Assembly: GCA_021822495.1 (NCBI GenBank)
Contig: JAKAQO010000001.1
Location: 514,808 to 578,807 of the forward strand
Direction of reading: 5' to 3'
Length of the DNA: 64,000 nt
Source: a bacterium
GTDB taxonomy: Bacteria > Elusimicrobiota > Elusimicrobia > UBA1565 > UBA9628
Under the pieces are notes generated by a model. That model did not search any database. It was not told where the DNA came from and saw only the letters and a program-made list of their open reading frames with translations. How positions within the stretch are numbered: the stretch's first letter is position 1; every line of letters starts with the position of its first letter. The translations under genes and the position numbers were made by a program. Below are positions 27,139-37,011 of the stretch, piece by piece.

Positions 27139-28692
27139 TTATTCAACCAACTCGACATGCGCGGGCGGCGCGGCTTTCTTGAATAAAAAAACGGCTAGAA
27201 TACACAAAACCGCCGCTTCGGCCATCCAACGGAAAACATCCATGAAGGAGAGAAGAGTGGCCTGTTGGATGAGAAGTTGATAGACCGTACCGCGAGCGGC
27301 CGCAAACGCCGCGCCGTGACTGCCGCCCATGGAATGAACGACCTTCTGGATGAAATTCCGATAATTGGGATTCCAGGAATACAGATGGGCCGATAGATAG
27401 ACCTGGTGGGCCTGAGCGGAACGGTCTTGCATCGCAATCAGGGCCGAAATGCCGATAGAAGCCCCGATATTTCGCATTAGATTATAAATTCCGGTCGCTT
27501 GAAAAATAGACTCCTGCTTTAAAGTCGCGTATCCCACGACCGTCAATGGAACAAAAATAAACCCATTGGCAAAACCGTTGAGAATAAGAGCAATTTGAAT
27601 ATTGGACGGGGCAATCTCCAAATTAAGGCGGCTAAGGATTAGGGATGTCCAAGCGATGACTCCAAAGCCAACGATAATGAGAAGCCGCGCGTCCACTTTT
27701 TTCACGATTCTCCCGACCACGATCATGGAAAGTAAGGATCCAATACCGCGCGGGGTCATGACTAGACCGCTGATAAAAGCGGTGTAGCCCATAAGCCCCT
27801 GAAGCATGATCGGAATCGTGGCCGTGCTGCCATAGAGAATCGCGCCTAAAATAGCCACAAGAAAAGTGGCCACCGCGAAATTCCGGTCTTTAAGCACGCG
27901 CAAATTGACAATGGGATGCTTTTCCCGGAGTTCATGCCAAACAAAAAGAACTAAAGACACGGCGACGATGACTGAACTGTAGCGAATCCAGCGCGCGGAG
28001 AACCAATCGCATTCTTGGCCCTTGTCAAGAATAATTTGCAAAAGCCCCACGCCGATCGCCATAAATCCAAAGCCGATATAGTCGATTTTCGGGGCCTTGG
28101 CGGCCTTAATGTAAGGAGGATCCTCCACGAAAATATCCTGCATGATAAGCCCCGCAAGACCAATGGGAATATTGATATAGAAAATCCATCTCCAGGAATA
28201 GCTGTCGGTCAGCCATCCCCCCAAGGTGGGGCCTAGAATGGGAGCGACGACAATTCCCATCCCATAGGCGGCCATGGCAGGACCCCGTTCTTCCGGGGAA
28301 AAACTTTCAAGAAGAATGGCTTGGGACAAGGGTTGGAGCCCGCCGCCTCCGATTCCTTGAAGAATCCGGGCGACCACAATTTGGCCAAGGCTATGGGCCA
28401 TGCCGCAAAGGGCCGAAGAAATCACAAATAAGATAACTGAAAAAGCCAAATAATTTTTTCGGCCAAAATAACTGCTCAGCCACCCGGTCGCGGACAAAAT
28501 AATGGCGTTGGCGACCAAGTAACTCGTCAAAACCCAGGTGGCTTCCGAAACCGAGGCGGAAAGGCTACCGGCAATATGGGGCAAGGCGACATTGGCAATG
28601 GAAGTGTCCAAGACTTCCATAAAGGTCGCAAGCAAAACCGAAAACGCAATCAGCCAAGGATTATGCCTTGGCTTCCAAGCTTGAGGAGGCAT
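27139..28692 (-). CDS. EmrB/QacA-type MFS drug exporter (DHA2)
   Basis: The 517-residue protein has about 14 membrane segments and typical DHA2 motifs: LDTSIANVALPHIAGSL in segment 1 and GWLSSYFGRKNYLAFS (motif A). It is the inner-membrane pump of a tripartite exporter with the adjacent EmrA-like adaptor and a TolC channel. It is the last gene of the TetR-TolC-RND-TolC-EmrA-EmrB operon, six bases after emrA. Confidence 0.93.
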   Translation of the reverse strand: MPPQAWKPRHNPWLIAFSVLLATFMEVLDTSIANVALPHIAGSLSASVSEATWVLTSYLVANAIILSATGWLSSYFGRKNYLAFSVILFVISSALCGMAHSLGQIVVARILQGIGGGGLQPLSQAILLESFSPEERGPAMAAYGMGIVVAPILGPTLGGWLTDSYSWRWIFYINIPIGLAGLIMQDIFVEDPPYIKAAKAPKIDYIGFGFMAIGVGLLQIILDKGQECDWFSARWIRYSSVIVAVSLVLFVWHELREKHPIVNLRVLKDRNFAVATFLVAILGAILYGSTATIPIMLQGLMGYTAFISGLVMTPRGIGSLLSMIVVGRIVKKVDARLLIIVGFGVIAWTSLILSRLNLEIAPSNIQIALILNGFANGFIFVPLTVVGYATLKQESIFQATGIYNLMRNIGASIGISALIAMQDRSAQAHQVYLSAHLYSWNPNYRNFIQKVVHSMGGSHGAAFAAARGTVYQLLIQQATLLSFMDVFRWMAEAAVLCILAVFLFKKAAPPAHVELVE

Positions 28693-28698
28693 TTTAAA

Positions 28699-29622
28699 TT
28701 AGAATTTGACGATTGGAATAACCGACATTCCCGGCGCCAAAAAGGGACGGGAAGAGGCCGGCCCGTCAAAAACAATTTTAACCGGAATTCTTTGAACCAC
28801 TTTCACATAATTGCCGGTCGCATTTTCCGGAGGAAATAGGCTAAAACGCGCGCCGCTTCCGGCTTGAATGGAATCAATATGAGCCTTAAAAACCTTTCCA
28901 GGATAAGCGTCCACTGTCACCTCAACCGGGTCGCCTTTTTTCATTCCCCGGAGTTCGGTTTCTTTAAAATTAGCGGTCACCCACACGTTAGGACTCACAA
29001 TGGCCATGAGGGCTTGGCCCGCGTCCTCGTAATCTTGAAGCTCCACCGTTTTTTTCGTCACGTAACCGTCCGAAGGCGAAACGATTTTGGTATAGGACAA
29101 ATGCAAAGCGGCGATAGCTTCCTTTTTAAGGTCCAACTTAAGTTGGGCTTTGGCGACGTCCACCGCGGAACGAGCATGATCATAGGTCTGTTGAGAGATT
29201 TGATTTTCGTGATAGAGCTTTGCATAGCGGGCTAAATCTAATTCCGTCTGGTGGGCCGAGGCAGAGGAAGAAGCTACTTCCGCCTGGGCTTGATTGAGGC
29301 GAGCTTCATATTCCCGCGGATCAATGTCGACCAAGGGATCGCCTTTCTTGACGAATTGGTTATCATCCACATAAATTTTAATCACCGGGCCTGGAACGCT
29401 CGGGCTAATCATGTAAATATGGCCATCAATAAAGGAGTCATCGGTGTCTTGGTGATAGGTCCAATAAACGTAATACCAAATTCCAAAAATGGCGAGCATT
29501 CCGCCCAAAACCCCGGCGACTAAAAATAGTCTTTTCTGATGGCGGCTCTCTCCCACTTTACTCTTAAAATGAGCGGAAGCGCTCTGAGCGGCTCCTTGCA
29601 TATTTTCTTTAGTTGTTTCCAT
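28699..29622 (-). CDS. EmrA/HlyD-type periplasmic adaptor
   Basis: I start at the ATG at 29622 (METTKENMQG), five bases after the ribosome site GGGAG; a GTG two codons earlier overlaps that site. The 307-residue product has one N-terminal membrane helix (about 35-55), the lipoyl/HlyD half motif (DGHIYMISPSVPGPVIKIYV and VDIDPREYEARLNQA), a short coiled coil, and the beta-barrel. It links the EmrB-like pump to a TolC channel and may also serve the RND pump of the operon, which has no other adaptor. Confidence 0.9.
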   Translation of the reverse strand: METTKENMQGAAQSASAHFKSKVGESRHQKRLFLVAGVLGGMLAIFGIWYYVYWTYHQDTDDSFIDGHIYMISPSVPGPVIKIYVDDNQFVKKGDPLVDIDPREYEARLNQAQAEVASSSASAHQTELDLARYAKLYHENQISQQTYDHARSAVDVAKAQLKLDLKKEAIAALHLSYTKIVSPSDGYVTKKTVELQDYEDAGQALMAIVSPNVWVTANFKETELRGMKKGDPVEVTVDAYPGKVFKAHIDSIQAGSGARFSLFPPENATGNYVKVVQRIPVKIVFDGPASSRPFLAPGMSVIPIVKF

Positions 29623-30967
29623 TTTCACTCCCTAAAATTTTTTTAAAATCAAAATTTTCCGCGCGGCCCAAGGCCAAAAACAAATTCACCCAGGCGTCAT
29701 TGTCGGAGGCCAGGGCCATAACGACCGAGTTTCGGGCGTTGGCCATTTCATCTTGAGCCTCAACGAGTTCCTGATTGTCCCCGACTCCCGCTTTAAAGCG
29801 GCTTTCGGCGAGCTCAAGTTCCAACCCCGCGAGTTTAAGAGTCTGAGAGCTGGTTTGAATTTCCTGCTCCGCGGCGTTAAGCTCTAAAACCGAAGTTCGA
29901 ACGTCTTGTTCTACTTGAACCTGAATGTCTTCGAGTTGAGCTTTTGCGCTTTCAATTTGAGACAAAGCCTGTTCGGCTTGGCCGCGAATTTGCCCGCCGG
30001 TAAAAAACCGCCAGCTAAGACCCGCTCCCAAATCGCCGGTTTGAATATCGTCTTTGGTCGGAGTAATACCGCTGAGTCCATAATCGCCGCTAATGGAAAC
30101 CACGGGAACCCGGGCCAAATGGGCGGCGCTTAAAGTCAATTCCGCCCCTTCAACACTTTTCTCTTCAATTTTAATTTCAAGTCTCTTAGACAAAGCTGTT
30201 TTTAAGGAGGGATTTAGCTCTACTGAATGCCCCAAAACGGCTTTCAAGCTATCGGTTAAAACCAAGGGATTCCCCAAGGGAACGCCAATAATATGCTTCA
30301 GATTCATGTCCGCTTTTTGAGCGGTTAAATTGGCGGTAATAACCCGCAAATGAGCCTCTGAACGGCTGGTTTTGGCGCGCGCAAGATCAATGGGGTCGGA
30401 GGTTCCCGCGTTGACCTTATCCAAGGCGAGTTTCAAAAGCTCGATAGCCAGTTTTTCATCGGCCTCGGAAGCAACAATTTCTTTTTGGGCGCGGAGATCC
30501 TCAATGTAGGCCAAGGCCGCCGCAGCGGCCACTTGTTGAGCGGCTAAAGATTCTCCTAAAATGGCCATCTGGTTTTGGGCGTGAGCCGCTCTTAAACTTT
30601 GGGTCGCGCTTAAATTGAGGATATTATCCACCAAATGAAGTCTTGCGTCAAAAACGTTATATGGGCCCAGGGCATTCGGAAATCCCGGAGCCGAACCCGG
30701 GTCAAATCCCAAAGCCGCAAGGTTAAGCTTATAAGTTCTATTTTCCGACATCGTTCCAATCACTTGTGGCAAAAGAGCGGAAGCGCTTTGCAGAACCTGA
30801 CTGCGAGACTGATGGGTAGCGGCTTTTGAAAGTTTAATCGTTAAGTTATTTTTAATCGCCATTACAATCGCGTCTTTAATTGAAAGAGGGCGGGGATTAG
30901 ACTCTTCCGCGCGCAAGACTGGAAAAGCGAAAATAAAAATGAGCGTAAATAAAATCAGTCTTCTCAT
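29609..30967 (-). CDS. TolC-family outer-membrane channel (second of operon)
   Basis: The 452-residue product has a signal peptide (MRRLILFTLIFIFAFPVLRAEE) and two OEP domains. Its start overlaps the RND permease stop by one base and its end overlaps the EmrA-like gene by 14 bases, so it is translationally linked to both. It is more likely the partner of EmrAB, with the other TolC-like protein (34164-35525) serving the RND pump. Confidence 0.88.
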   Translation of the reverse strand: MRRLILFTLIFIFAFPVLRAEESNPRPLSIKDAIVMAIKNNLTIKLSKAATHQSRSQVLQSASALLPQVIGTMSENRTYKLNLAALGFDPGSAPGFPNALGPYNVFDARLHLVDNILNLSATQSLRAAHAQNQMAILGESLAAQQVAAAAALAYIEDLRAQKEIVASEADEKLAIELLKLALDKVNAGTSDPIDLARAKTSRSEAHLRVITANLTAQKADMNLKHIIGVPLGNPLVLTDSLKAVLGHSVELNPSLKTALSKRLEIKIEEKSVEGAELTLSAAHLARVPVVSISGDYGLSGITPTKDDIQTGDLGAGLSWRFFTGGQIRGQAEQALSQIESAKAQLEDIQVQVEQDVRTSVLELNAAEQEIQTSSQTLKLAGLELELAESRFKAGVGDNQELVEAQDEMANARNSVVMALASDNDAWVNLFLALGRAENFDFKKILGSENGNN

Positions 30968-33900
30968 TAAGCCGCCGCCTTCTCTTCTTTAATTTCTCCC
31001 AAAAGTCGCATTGCGTCTTTGAGTTCATTGTCATGTTTATGACTTTCAAAACGGGACAGAACCAGATACCAGGCAGGGCAGACATAAAGGCTCATTAATG
31101 TCGAGACTAAAACTCCCCCAAAAACAACGACTCCCATCGGACGAATGGTCTCTTCTCCGGCGCCGGAGGCAAAAACCGCCGGAGCGGCGCCGGCCAGGGT
31201 CGCCAAAGAGGTCATTAAAATTGGGCGCAAGCGAATTGGACCCGCGTCCAACAAAGCTTCTCGAACGCTTTTGCCTTGTCTTCGTCTTTGGTTAGTGAAA
31301 TCCACAATCAGGATGGTGTTTTTCTTGACAATTCCCATCACTAAGATAAGCCCGATGAGACTGTAGATGTTTAAGGACACCCCGGCGATTCTCATCGCGA
31401 AAAAAGACCCCGCCACGGCCGATGGAAGACTGATCATGATGACCATGGGGTGAATAAAGCTCCTAAACTGAGTTCCCAAAATCATATAGGCGGCAAAAAG
31501 GCCAAGAATCAAGGCGACAATGAGGCTCTGAAAAGATTCTTTGAATGCTTTCATGTTTCCCGACAACATAATATGGTATCCGGCTGGAAGCATGGCCTTG
31601 GCCGTTTTCTTGATGAAGTCAATTGCATCTGCCGCTGATTTTCCTTGTTTGATGTTGGCAAAAATAGTCACCGCGCGCTCACGGTTGTAGCGGGTCACCT
31701 GAAGGAGCGTTTTATCTTTGATAATGTCCACCACTCTTTTAAGAGGAACAATTTCTCCCTGATTATTGCGAATCCAAAGTTTGCCGATGTCGGCTGGAAC
31801 ATCGTTATCCTGGTCCACGAGCTTAATCTGAATATCATCCCGGTGCCCCTCGGCGTCGGTGTATTTGGCGAAGCGAAGACCCCCCACCGCGGCGTTTAAG
31901 GTCTGCGCAATATCGGCGACATTGACGCCGTGAGCCGCCGCTTTTGCGCGGTTAGGAATCACGCGAATTTCCGGCATTCCGGGCTCATAGTCGCTGGTGA
32001 TGCTGGTCATAAGGCCCGAAGCCTTCATTTTATTCATCAACTGATCTGATAAAGACGCAATTTTATCCCAGTCCGGACCTTGAACGGCGAATTCAATCGG
32101 GTATCCCCTTTGGGCGGAAAAACCAGTCAAGGATAGGTCGAGAACAGACACAGTCCACACTCCCGGCAATTTTTGAATGAATTGGCGCAAAAACGGCTGA
32201 AATTGCTGTTGAGTGGGAACTTTTTTAAAAGGAGAAGCGAAAAGCCGAACCGGCGGGTCTTTCATCGTAATAAACATCATCGCCTGGTTGACCAGCCCGC
32301 CTTGAAAACCGCCTATCGCCGCATAATAATCTTTAATCTCAGGCCGATTCTTAAGAAAATTTTCCACTTTTCGGACCACCTTATCCGTAAATTCCATGGA
32401 AGACCCAATCGGGGTTTGAATTTGAACCATGAAGCGGCTTTGATCCTGCGGAGGAATAAATTCCTTTCGCACTTTTTTAAGCGCGATAAAAGAAAGTCCA
32501 AAAATAGTCCAGGCCAAGGCGATCATCCAATAGGGGTGGTCCAGGGCTTTTTGAAGAGAATTCCGGTATATATTTCTTAGGTATTCGACCACCGTTTCTA
32601 TGGCCTGATCTAGTTTTGAATCCTTGGATTTAGGAGAAAGAAACTGGGAACATCGCATGGGAGTTAAAGTTAAGGCCTCTAAGAGTGAAAAGAGAACCGC
32701 GACCGACATCGTGACGCCAAATTGATAGAAGAATCTTCCGATGATTCCCTGCATGAAAACGACCGGAACAAACACCGCGAAGATGGCAAGAGAGGCCGCC
32801 ACTGCGGCGCCGGTAATTTCCCGAGCCCCTACAATCGAGGCCTGAACCCGGCCCATTCCGCTATCCACATAGCGAACGATGTTTTCCAAAACCATGATCG
32901 CATCGTCTACCACGATTCCCACCGAGAGAGACAAAGCCAGCATCGTAAAACTATTAATCGTAAATCCCATGAAATAGAGAACGATGAAAGTTCCCAACAG
33001 AGCGGTCGGAATGGCGAGCAAAATATTAAAGGCAGAAGCGAAACTCGCCAAAAAGACCAGACAGACAACGGAAGTTGTTATACAAGATTCCGTCAATGTC
33101 CTAAGAAGTTGGTGGACAGCCTGCTCAATAAAGACGGTTGTATCCGTCACGATTTTAACGGTAATGCCGTTGGGAAGACGCTTGGCCAATTCTTTAACCT
33201 TGGCTTTGACTTCATGACCCACCTCAACCGCGTTTGCTCCCGGGGTTTTAAGGACGCCGACTCCGACCGCGGGAATCCCGTCCATGCGTGAAATGCGGCG
33301 GATGTCATCGGTTCCTTCTTCCACATCGGCAACGTCTTTTAGTTTAAGTGGGCGCCATACCGGAACTCCGTTTCGCGTTGGCATCACCAAGTTTCTCATC
33401 ATGGAGACAGTATTAGCTTCCGTGATTGCGCGAACGTTTGATTCCACGGGGCCTTTGTCCATATAACCTGAAGGCGCAAGCATATGCTCCAGGTTAACCG
33501 CATTCATGACATCCATCGGCGTCATTTCAATCTTGCGTAGTTTCTCGGTATGAATCCAGAGCCGCATGACCGGCAGGATATATCCGCCTAAAAACACGCT
33601 TCCGACTCCAGGCAAGGAGGTAATGTAGTCTTGATAATGATCCCGCAAAGTGAGCATCAGCGGCCTTAAAACCGGACCGGCTTTATAAGTGGAATAGAAA
33701 TCCACATTTTTTGCCGAGGGTTCCATTAAAGCGGTCCACAAAATCGGCTGACTATTGGCGTTAAACTGAGCGATCACAGGAGGATCCATACCGCCTTCTC
33801 CGATTGGAGGAAGATAGCGTTGCGCGGCGGAAATCGCGTTTTGAACCTGCACCATCGCCCCATTAATATCGGTACCTAATGTAAATTGGAGGGTGATATT

Positions 33901-34167
33901 GGATTGTCCTTCCTGAGTCGTTGATTGAACGAGTTCCAGTCCCGGAATCGTCATGAACTGGTTTTCTAAGACGTCGGTGACCGCGGATTCCATCGTCATC
34001 GGATCGGTGCCTTCCCAGGTCGCGGTAACCGTCAAAACCGGGAAATCCACATCCGGCATCTGGCTGACCCCCATGCGGGAAAACCCAATCATTCCAAAGA
34101 CGATCAAGGCTGTCATCAAACACCAGGCGAAAACGGGGTTTTTAATGGAATAATCGGAAATGGTCAT
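30967..34167 (-). CDS. RND-family efflux permease (MdtB/AcrB-like)
   Basis: The 1066-residue pump has the full RND architecture with the N-terminal IKNPVFAWCLMTALIVFG, segment-4 pair VGIVVDDAIMVLENIVRYV, and C-terminal segments ending LMSLYVCPAWYLVLSRF. It should export hydrophobic or cationic compounds. No dedicated AcrA-type adaptor is present; the only HlyD-type gene of the operon is EmrA-like. It overlaps the upstream TolC gene by four bases and the downstream one by one base, so the whole operon is tightly coupled and controlled by the TetR repressor. Confidence 0.94.
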   Translation of the reverse strand: MTISDYSIKNPVFAWCLMTALIVFGMIGFSRMGVSQMPDVDFPVLTVTATWEGTDPMTMESAVTDVLENQFMTIPGLELVQSTTQEGQSNITLQFTLGTDINGAMVQVQNAISAAQRYLPPIGEGGMDPPVIAQFNANSQPILWTALMEPSAKNVDFYSTYKAGPVLRPLMLTLRDHYQDYITSLPGVGSVFLGGYILPVMRLWIHTEKLRKIEMTPMDVMNAVNLEHMLAPSGYMDKGPVESNVRAITEANTVSMMRNLVMPTRNGVPVWRPLKLKDVADVEEGTDDIRRISRMDGIPAVGVGVLKTPGANAVEVGHEVKAKVKELAKRLPNGITVKIVTDTTVFIEQAVHQLLRTLTESCITTSVVCLVFLASFASAFNILLAIPTALLGTFIVLYFMGFTINSFTMLALSLSVGIVVDDAIMVLENIVRYVDSGMGRVQASIVGAREITGAAVAASLAIFAVFVPVVFMQGIIGRFFYQFGVTMSVAVLFSLLEALTLTPMRCSQFLSPKSKDSKLDQAIETVVEYLRNIYRNSLQKALDHPYWMIALAWTIFGLSFIALKKVRKEFIPPQDQSRFMVQIQTPIGSSMEFTDKVVRKVENFLKNRPEIKDYYAAIGGFQGGLVNQAMMFITMKDPPVRLFASPFKKVPTQQQFQPFLRQFIQKLPGVWTVSVLDLSLTGFSAQRGYPIEFAVQGPDWDKIASLSDQLMNKMKASGLMTSITSDYEPGMPEIRVIPNRAKAAAHGVNVADIAQTLNAAVGGLRFAKYTDAEGHRDDIQIKLVDQDNDVPADIGKLWIRNNQGEIVPLKRVVDIIKDKTLLQVTRYNRERAVTIFANIKQGKSAADAIDFIKKTAKAMLPAGYHIMLSGNMKAFKESFQSLIVALILGLFAAYMILGTQFRSFIHPMVIMISLPSAVAGSFFAMRIAGVSLNIYSLIGLILVMGIVKKNTILIVDFTNQRRRQGKSVREALLDAGPIRLRPILMTSLATLAGAAPAVFASGAGEETIRPMGVVVFGGVLVSTLMSLYVCPAWYLVLSRFESHKHDNELKDAMRLLGEIKEEKAAA

Positions 34168-35525
34168 GGCTTTTCCTTGGACGAGTTTTCTTCCAGAGCG
34201 GCTTTTAATTCTTCTTTCTTATTGGAAGGACCGCCGACCGCGACATCCAACTGAGCCTCGGAATAAATCGCTTGCTCCCGGTTTTGGTTTTGAACAAGGC
34301 GATCGCTGAGAAGAGTCGTGATGCTGGTCAAAACATCTAAATTGGTGACAAGGCCTTTCTTATAATCTGATTTTTCTGCCTCTACATTTTGAGCCGCGAG
34401 CTTAACTGTTTTATCCAAGGATTGAACCGCCCGCAAGGTCCAAATAAGAGAGTCATAGGCGGTGTTGACATCGTTTCGGGCCGTTCTCTCGGTAAGTGAA
34501 AGAGCTTGAACGGCGCTTTTCTCCGCAGACCGAGCTTGATTGATTTGACCCGAAATCATTCCGCCGTCAAAAATTGGCATACTGAGCGCGAAATTTCCAT
34601 CGTAATGGGTGTTGCCGGAAAAAGGAATGTTGTTGAGAAAATAATCTCCCCCCGCCGTGACCATTGGAAGGCGGCTTCGGCGGTAAATGGAGACTTGATC
34701 TTTAGCCGCTTCCAAATTGGCGCGGGCCGCTTCCACGTCTTCCCGACTATTGGCTTGATCTAAAAAAGTTTGGCGCTCGGAAGTTAAAACGGGCAACGGA
34801 ATATCTTCCGGAATAAAGCGCGCATCGTCTCCCGTTAAAAATCTCATCAAATCCTGGCTGGCGGACTCCTGCCCCCGGGTTAATTCCAACTGCGATTCAA
34901 ATTGCGCGAGTTGAGACGCCGCCGACAAAACATCAGAATCGCGGGCGCGCCCAATTCTTTTCCAATATTTAAGAAAAGCGACCTGATCCTTCATGGTTTG
35001 AATCGTGTCTTTTTGAATTTTAATTTGCCTCTGAAACATAAGCAAATTCGTATAGGCCTCAGCCACGCTTTGATAAAGAAGAGATTCCGCCCGCGCCTTG
35101 CTTAAACGCGCGGATTTGACGCCTAATTTCCCTTCCCGATAAGCCAGATAATCCCTAAAACCGTCGAAGATGGTCTGGGACGCGCTAAAAGATTCCATGT
35201 GATAATTGGTGATATCAATGAAGGAGAAGCCTGGAATATTGGGACTTTCCTGTAAAAATTGAGTCGCTCCAAAGGAAACATGGGGCATCAAAGCGGAAAT
35301 CAACTGTTCCACCTGGGCCAGGGAGCTTTTGACGGCTTCCTTGGATTCCGCCAAGGTTTCACTGCGTTTTAAGGTCAAGCGATAAGCTTCTTGAATGGTC
35401 AAGGGGCGAGCCGGAAAAGTCGAATTGTCATCGATGAGGCCAAGAGTGGTTGAGGTTGAAGTTTGGGCGCTACAATAAGCGCCCAGCAAAATCAGACTAA
35501 AACAAAGCGCAACCATCTTTTTCAC
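34164..35525 (-). CDS. TolC-family outer-membrane channel (first of operon)
   Basis: The 453-residue protein has a signal peptide (MKKMVALCFSLILLGAYCSAQ) and two OEP repeats (RSARLSKARAESLLYQSVAEAYTNLL region). It is coupled to the TetR gene by a one-base overlap and to the RND permease by four bases. Presumed outer-membrane duct of the RND pump. Confidence 0.9.
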   Translation of the reverse strand: MKKMVALCFSLILLGAYCSAQTSTSTTLGLIDDNSTFPARPLTIQEAYRLTLKRSETLAESKEAVKSSLAQVEQLISALMPHVSFGATQFLQESPNIPGFSFIDITNYHMESFSASQTIFDGFRDYLAYREGKLGVKSARLSKARAESLLYQSVAEAYTNLLMFQRQIKIQKDTIQTMKDQVAFLKYWKRIGRARDSDVLSAASQLAQFESQLELTRGQESASQDLMRFLTGDDARFIPEDIPLPVLTSERQTFLDQANSREDVEAARANLEAAKDQVSIYRRSRLPMVTAGGDYFLNNIPFSGNTHYDGNFALSMPIFDGGMISGQINQARSAEKSAVQALSLTERTARNDVNTAYDSLIWTLRAVQSLDKTVKLAAQNVEAEKSDYKKGLVTNLDVLTSITTLLSDRLVQNQNREQAIYSEAQLDVAVGGPSNKKEELKAALEENSSKEKP

Positions 35526-36109
35526 TAGTTCACGACTCCGTTTAGGAAAACATGAACGACTTTTTTGGCCCGGGATTTAAGGCTTTCTCCTTTATGAACG
35601 AAAATACGGTAAAGGAGAGACGCCCGGCACATCCCGAAGAAAAAACAAGCGGAACGGGGAATATCCCGAATGGAAGAGGGTGAGGACTTGGAGAAACGAA
35701 CCAATATTTTTTGAAGCTGTCCCATATCGCCGGCGATTTTGCTGGCGAGTTCCCGGCAAAATTTAGGGCCGCATCCCGGAAAGCGATCCGGGCCGATTTG
35801 GAGGAGAAAGTCGCTATGGGTATCAAGATAAGAAAGAATCGCCTCCGCCGTTTTTTCTAAAAGGGCTTGCCCTTTAAGATTTGAGTCTTCTATTTTTTTA
35901 AGAGCCGCTTCCAGGGAATAGGCCAAATCAAGGTAAGCGGACCTTAAAAGTTCTTCTTTACTTTTATAATGAAGAAAAAGAGTGCCCTTGGCGACGCCAG
36001 CCTTTTTGGCGACCTCATCCAGGGTGAGGTTCTGAATACCGCGGCCAACCAGCAAATCCCGGGCAGAATCAAGAATCCGGCGTTTCGTCAACTCAAGATT
36101 GGAAGACAT
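35525..36109 (-). CDS. TetR/AcrR-family repressor of the efflux operon
   Basis: The 194-residue product has the TetR N-terminal HTH (ILDSARDLLVGRGIQNLTLDEVAKKAGVAKGTLFLHYKS region, residues 11-50) and a C-terminal ligand-binding helical domain with several cysteines. It heads the operon and starts inside its own operator, a 14-bp-arm palindrome, so it should repress itself and the downstream pumps until an effector binds. Confidence 0.93.
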   Translation of the reverse strand: MSSNLELTKRRILDSARDLLVGRGIQNLTLDEVAKKAGVAKGTLFLHYKSKEELLRSAYLDLAYSLEAALKKIEDSNLKGQALLEKTAEAILSYLDTHSDFLLQIGPDRFPGCGPKFCRELASKIAGDMGQLQKILVRFSKSSPSSIRDIPRSACFFFGMCRASLLYRIFVHKGESLKSRAKKVVHVFLNGVVN

Positions 36110-36145
36110 AATAAATGACTGACCAGTCAGTCATTTATTATTATA
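36109..36145 (-). promoter_or_regulatory. TetR operator and -10 box of the efflux operon
   Basis: A perfect palindrome with 14-base arms TAATAAATGACTGA / TCAGTCATTTATTA and a 4-base centre spans 36109-36140. Its core TGACTGACCAGTCAGTCA is the form used by many TetR-family efflux repressors. A minus-strand TATAAT (36140-36145) abuts it, so the operator covers the predicted transcription start and reaches the tetR start codon. Confidence 0.88.
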
Positions 36146-36156
36146 GCACAAAAATC

Positions 36157-36999
36157 CTAGTTAAAAAAATTCTTAAGGACAAATAGGAGATTTTCTTTTC
36201 TTTCCCTCAAGCGCCGGTAAAAATAAGGAAACCAATGCGTCCCGTAAGGAATATAAATGCGAACGGTATGGCCTTTCGCTCGCAACTCATCCCAGCGCTT
36301 GGCTCTCAAACCGTAGAGCATTTGAATTTCATAGCGGTCTTTTGAAATCCCCGCCTTCTCGGCGGCGACAACGACGGCCTCGATGCGCTCGTCGTCATGG
36401 GTCGCGAAAGCGGGAAGCGGCGCCTTTAAAAGTATTTGAGCCAGATGGTCATAACTTAAGTTCACGTCTTTTTTGTCCGGAAAAGCGATGGAGTCCGGCT
36501 CTTTATACGCCCCCTTACACAGGCGAACGCGCGCCCCCAGAGAAACCAGTTCCCGAATGTCTTTTTCGCTGCGCCTAAGATAAGCTTGAATGACGATTCC
36601 CACGTTTTTTCGTTTTGAAAAAACGTCTTTGAACAGGTCGAGGGTTTTTTGGGTCAAGGCCGAACCCTCCATATCAATGCGAACGAAGTTGTCATGTTGG
36701 GCGGCTTCATCCAAAATTTTTTCTAAGAGTTCGCGGGCGAGCTTCTCGTCAAAACCAAACCCTAATTGGCTTAGTTTTAAGCTGACATTGGAATCAACGC
36801 TACTCTCGGCGATTTTTTGAAGAAGCGTAATGCACTCCTCGCAAGAACGCCGGGCATCAGCCTCCCGGGAGCAGTCTTCTCCCAGATAATCAAGAGTGGC
36901 CTTGATTCCTTTGGAGTTGAGATTTTTGACGACTTCAAGAGCTTCCTTAATCGTATCTCCGGCGACAAAACGGCGGGCAAGAAAAGTGAAAGGTTTCAT
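36157..36999 (-). CDS. Proline dehydrogenase (monofunctional PRODH)
   Basis: The 280-residue protein matches the PRODH beta/alpha barrel: VSLKLSQLGF, VRIDMEGSA, IVIQAYLRRSEKDI, RVRLCKGAYKEP, FATHDDERI, YEIQMLYGLR and the C-terminal RIYIPYGTHWFPYFYRRLRER, which contains the FAD/proline-binding arginines. It oxidises proline to pyrroline-5-carboxylate, passing electrons to FAD and quinone. No P5C dehydrogenase gene is in the window. It is 12 bases after the SPFH protein gene and last in that run. Confidence 0.92.
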   Translation of the reverse strand: MKPFTFLARRFVAGDTIKEALEVVKNLNSKGIKATLDYLGEDCSREADARRSCEECITLLQKIAESSVDSNVSLKLSQLGFGFDEKLARELLEKILDEAAQHDNFVRIDMEGSALTQKTLDLFKDVFSKRKNVGIVIQAYLRRSEKDIRELVSLGARVRLCKGAYKEPDSIAFPDKKDVNLSYDHLAQILLKAPLPAFATHDDERIEAVVVAAEKAGISKDRYEIQMLYGLRAKRWDELRAKGHTVRIYIPYGTHWFPYFYRRLRERKENLLFVLKNFFN

Positions 37000-37011
37000 A
37001 AGGTCCCTAAA

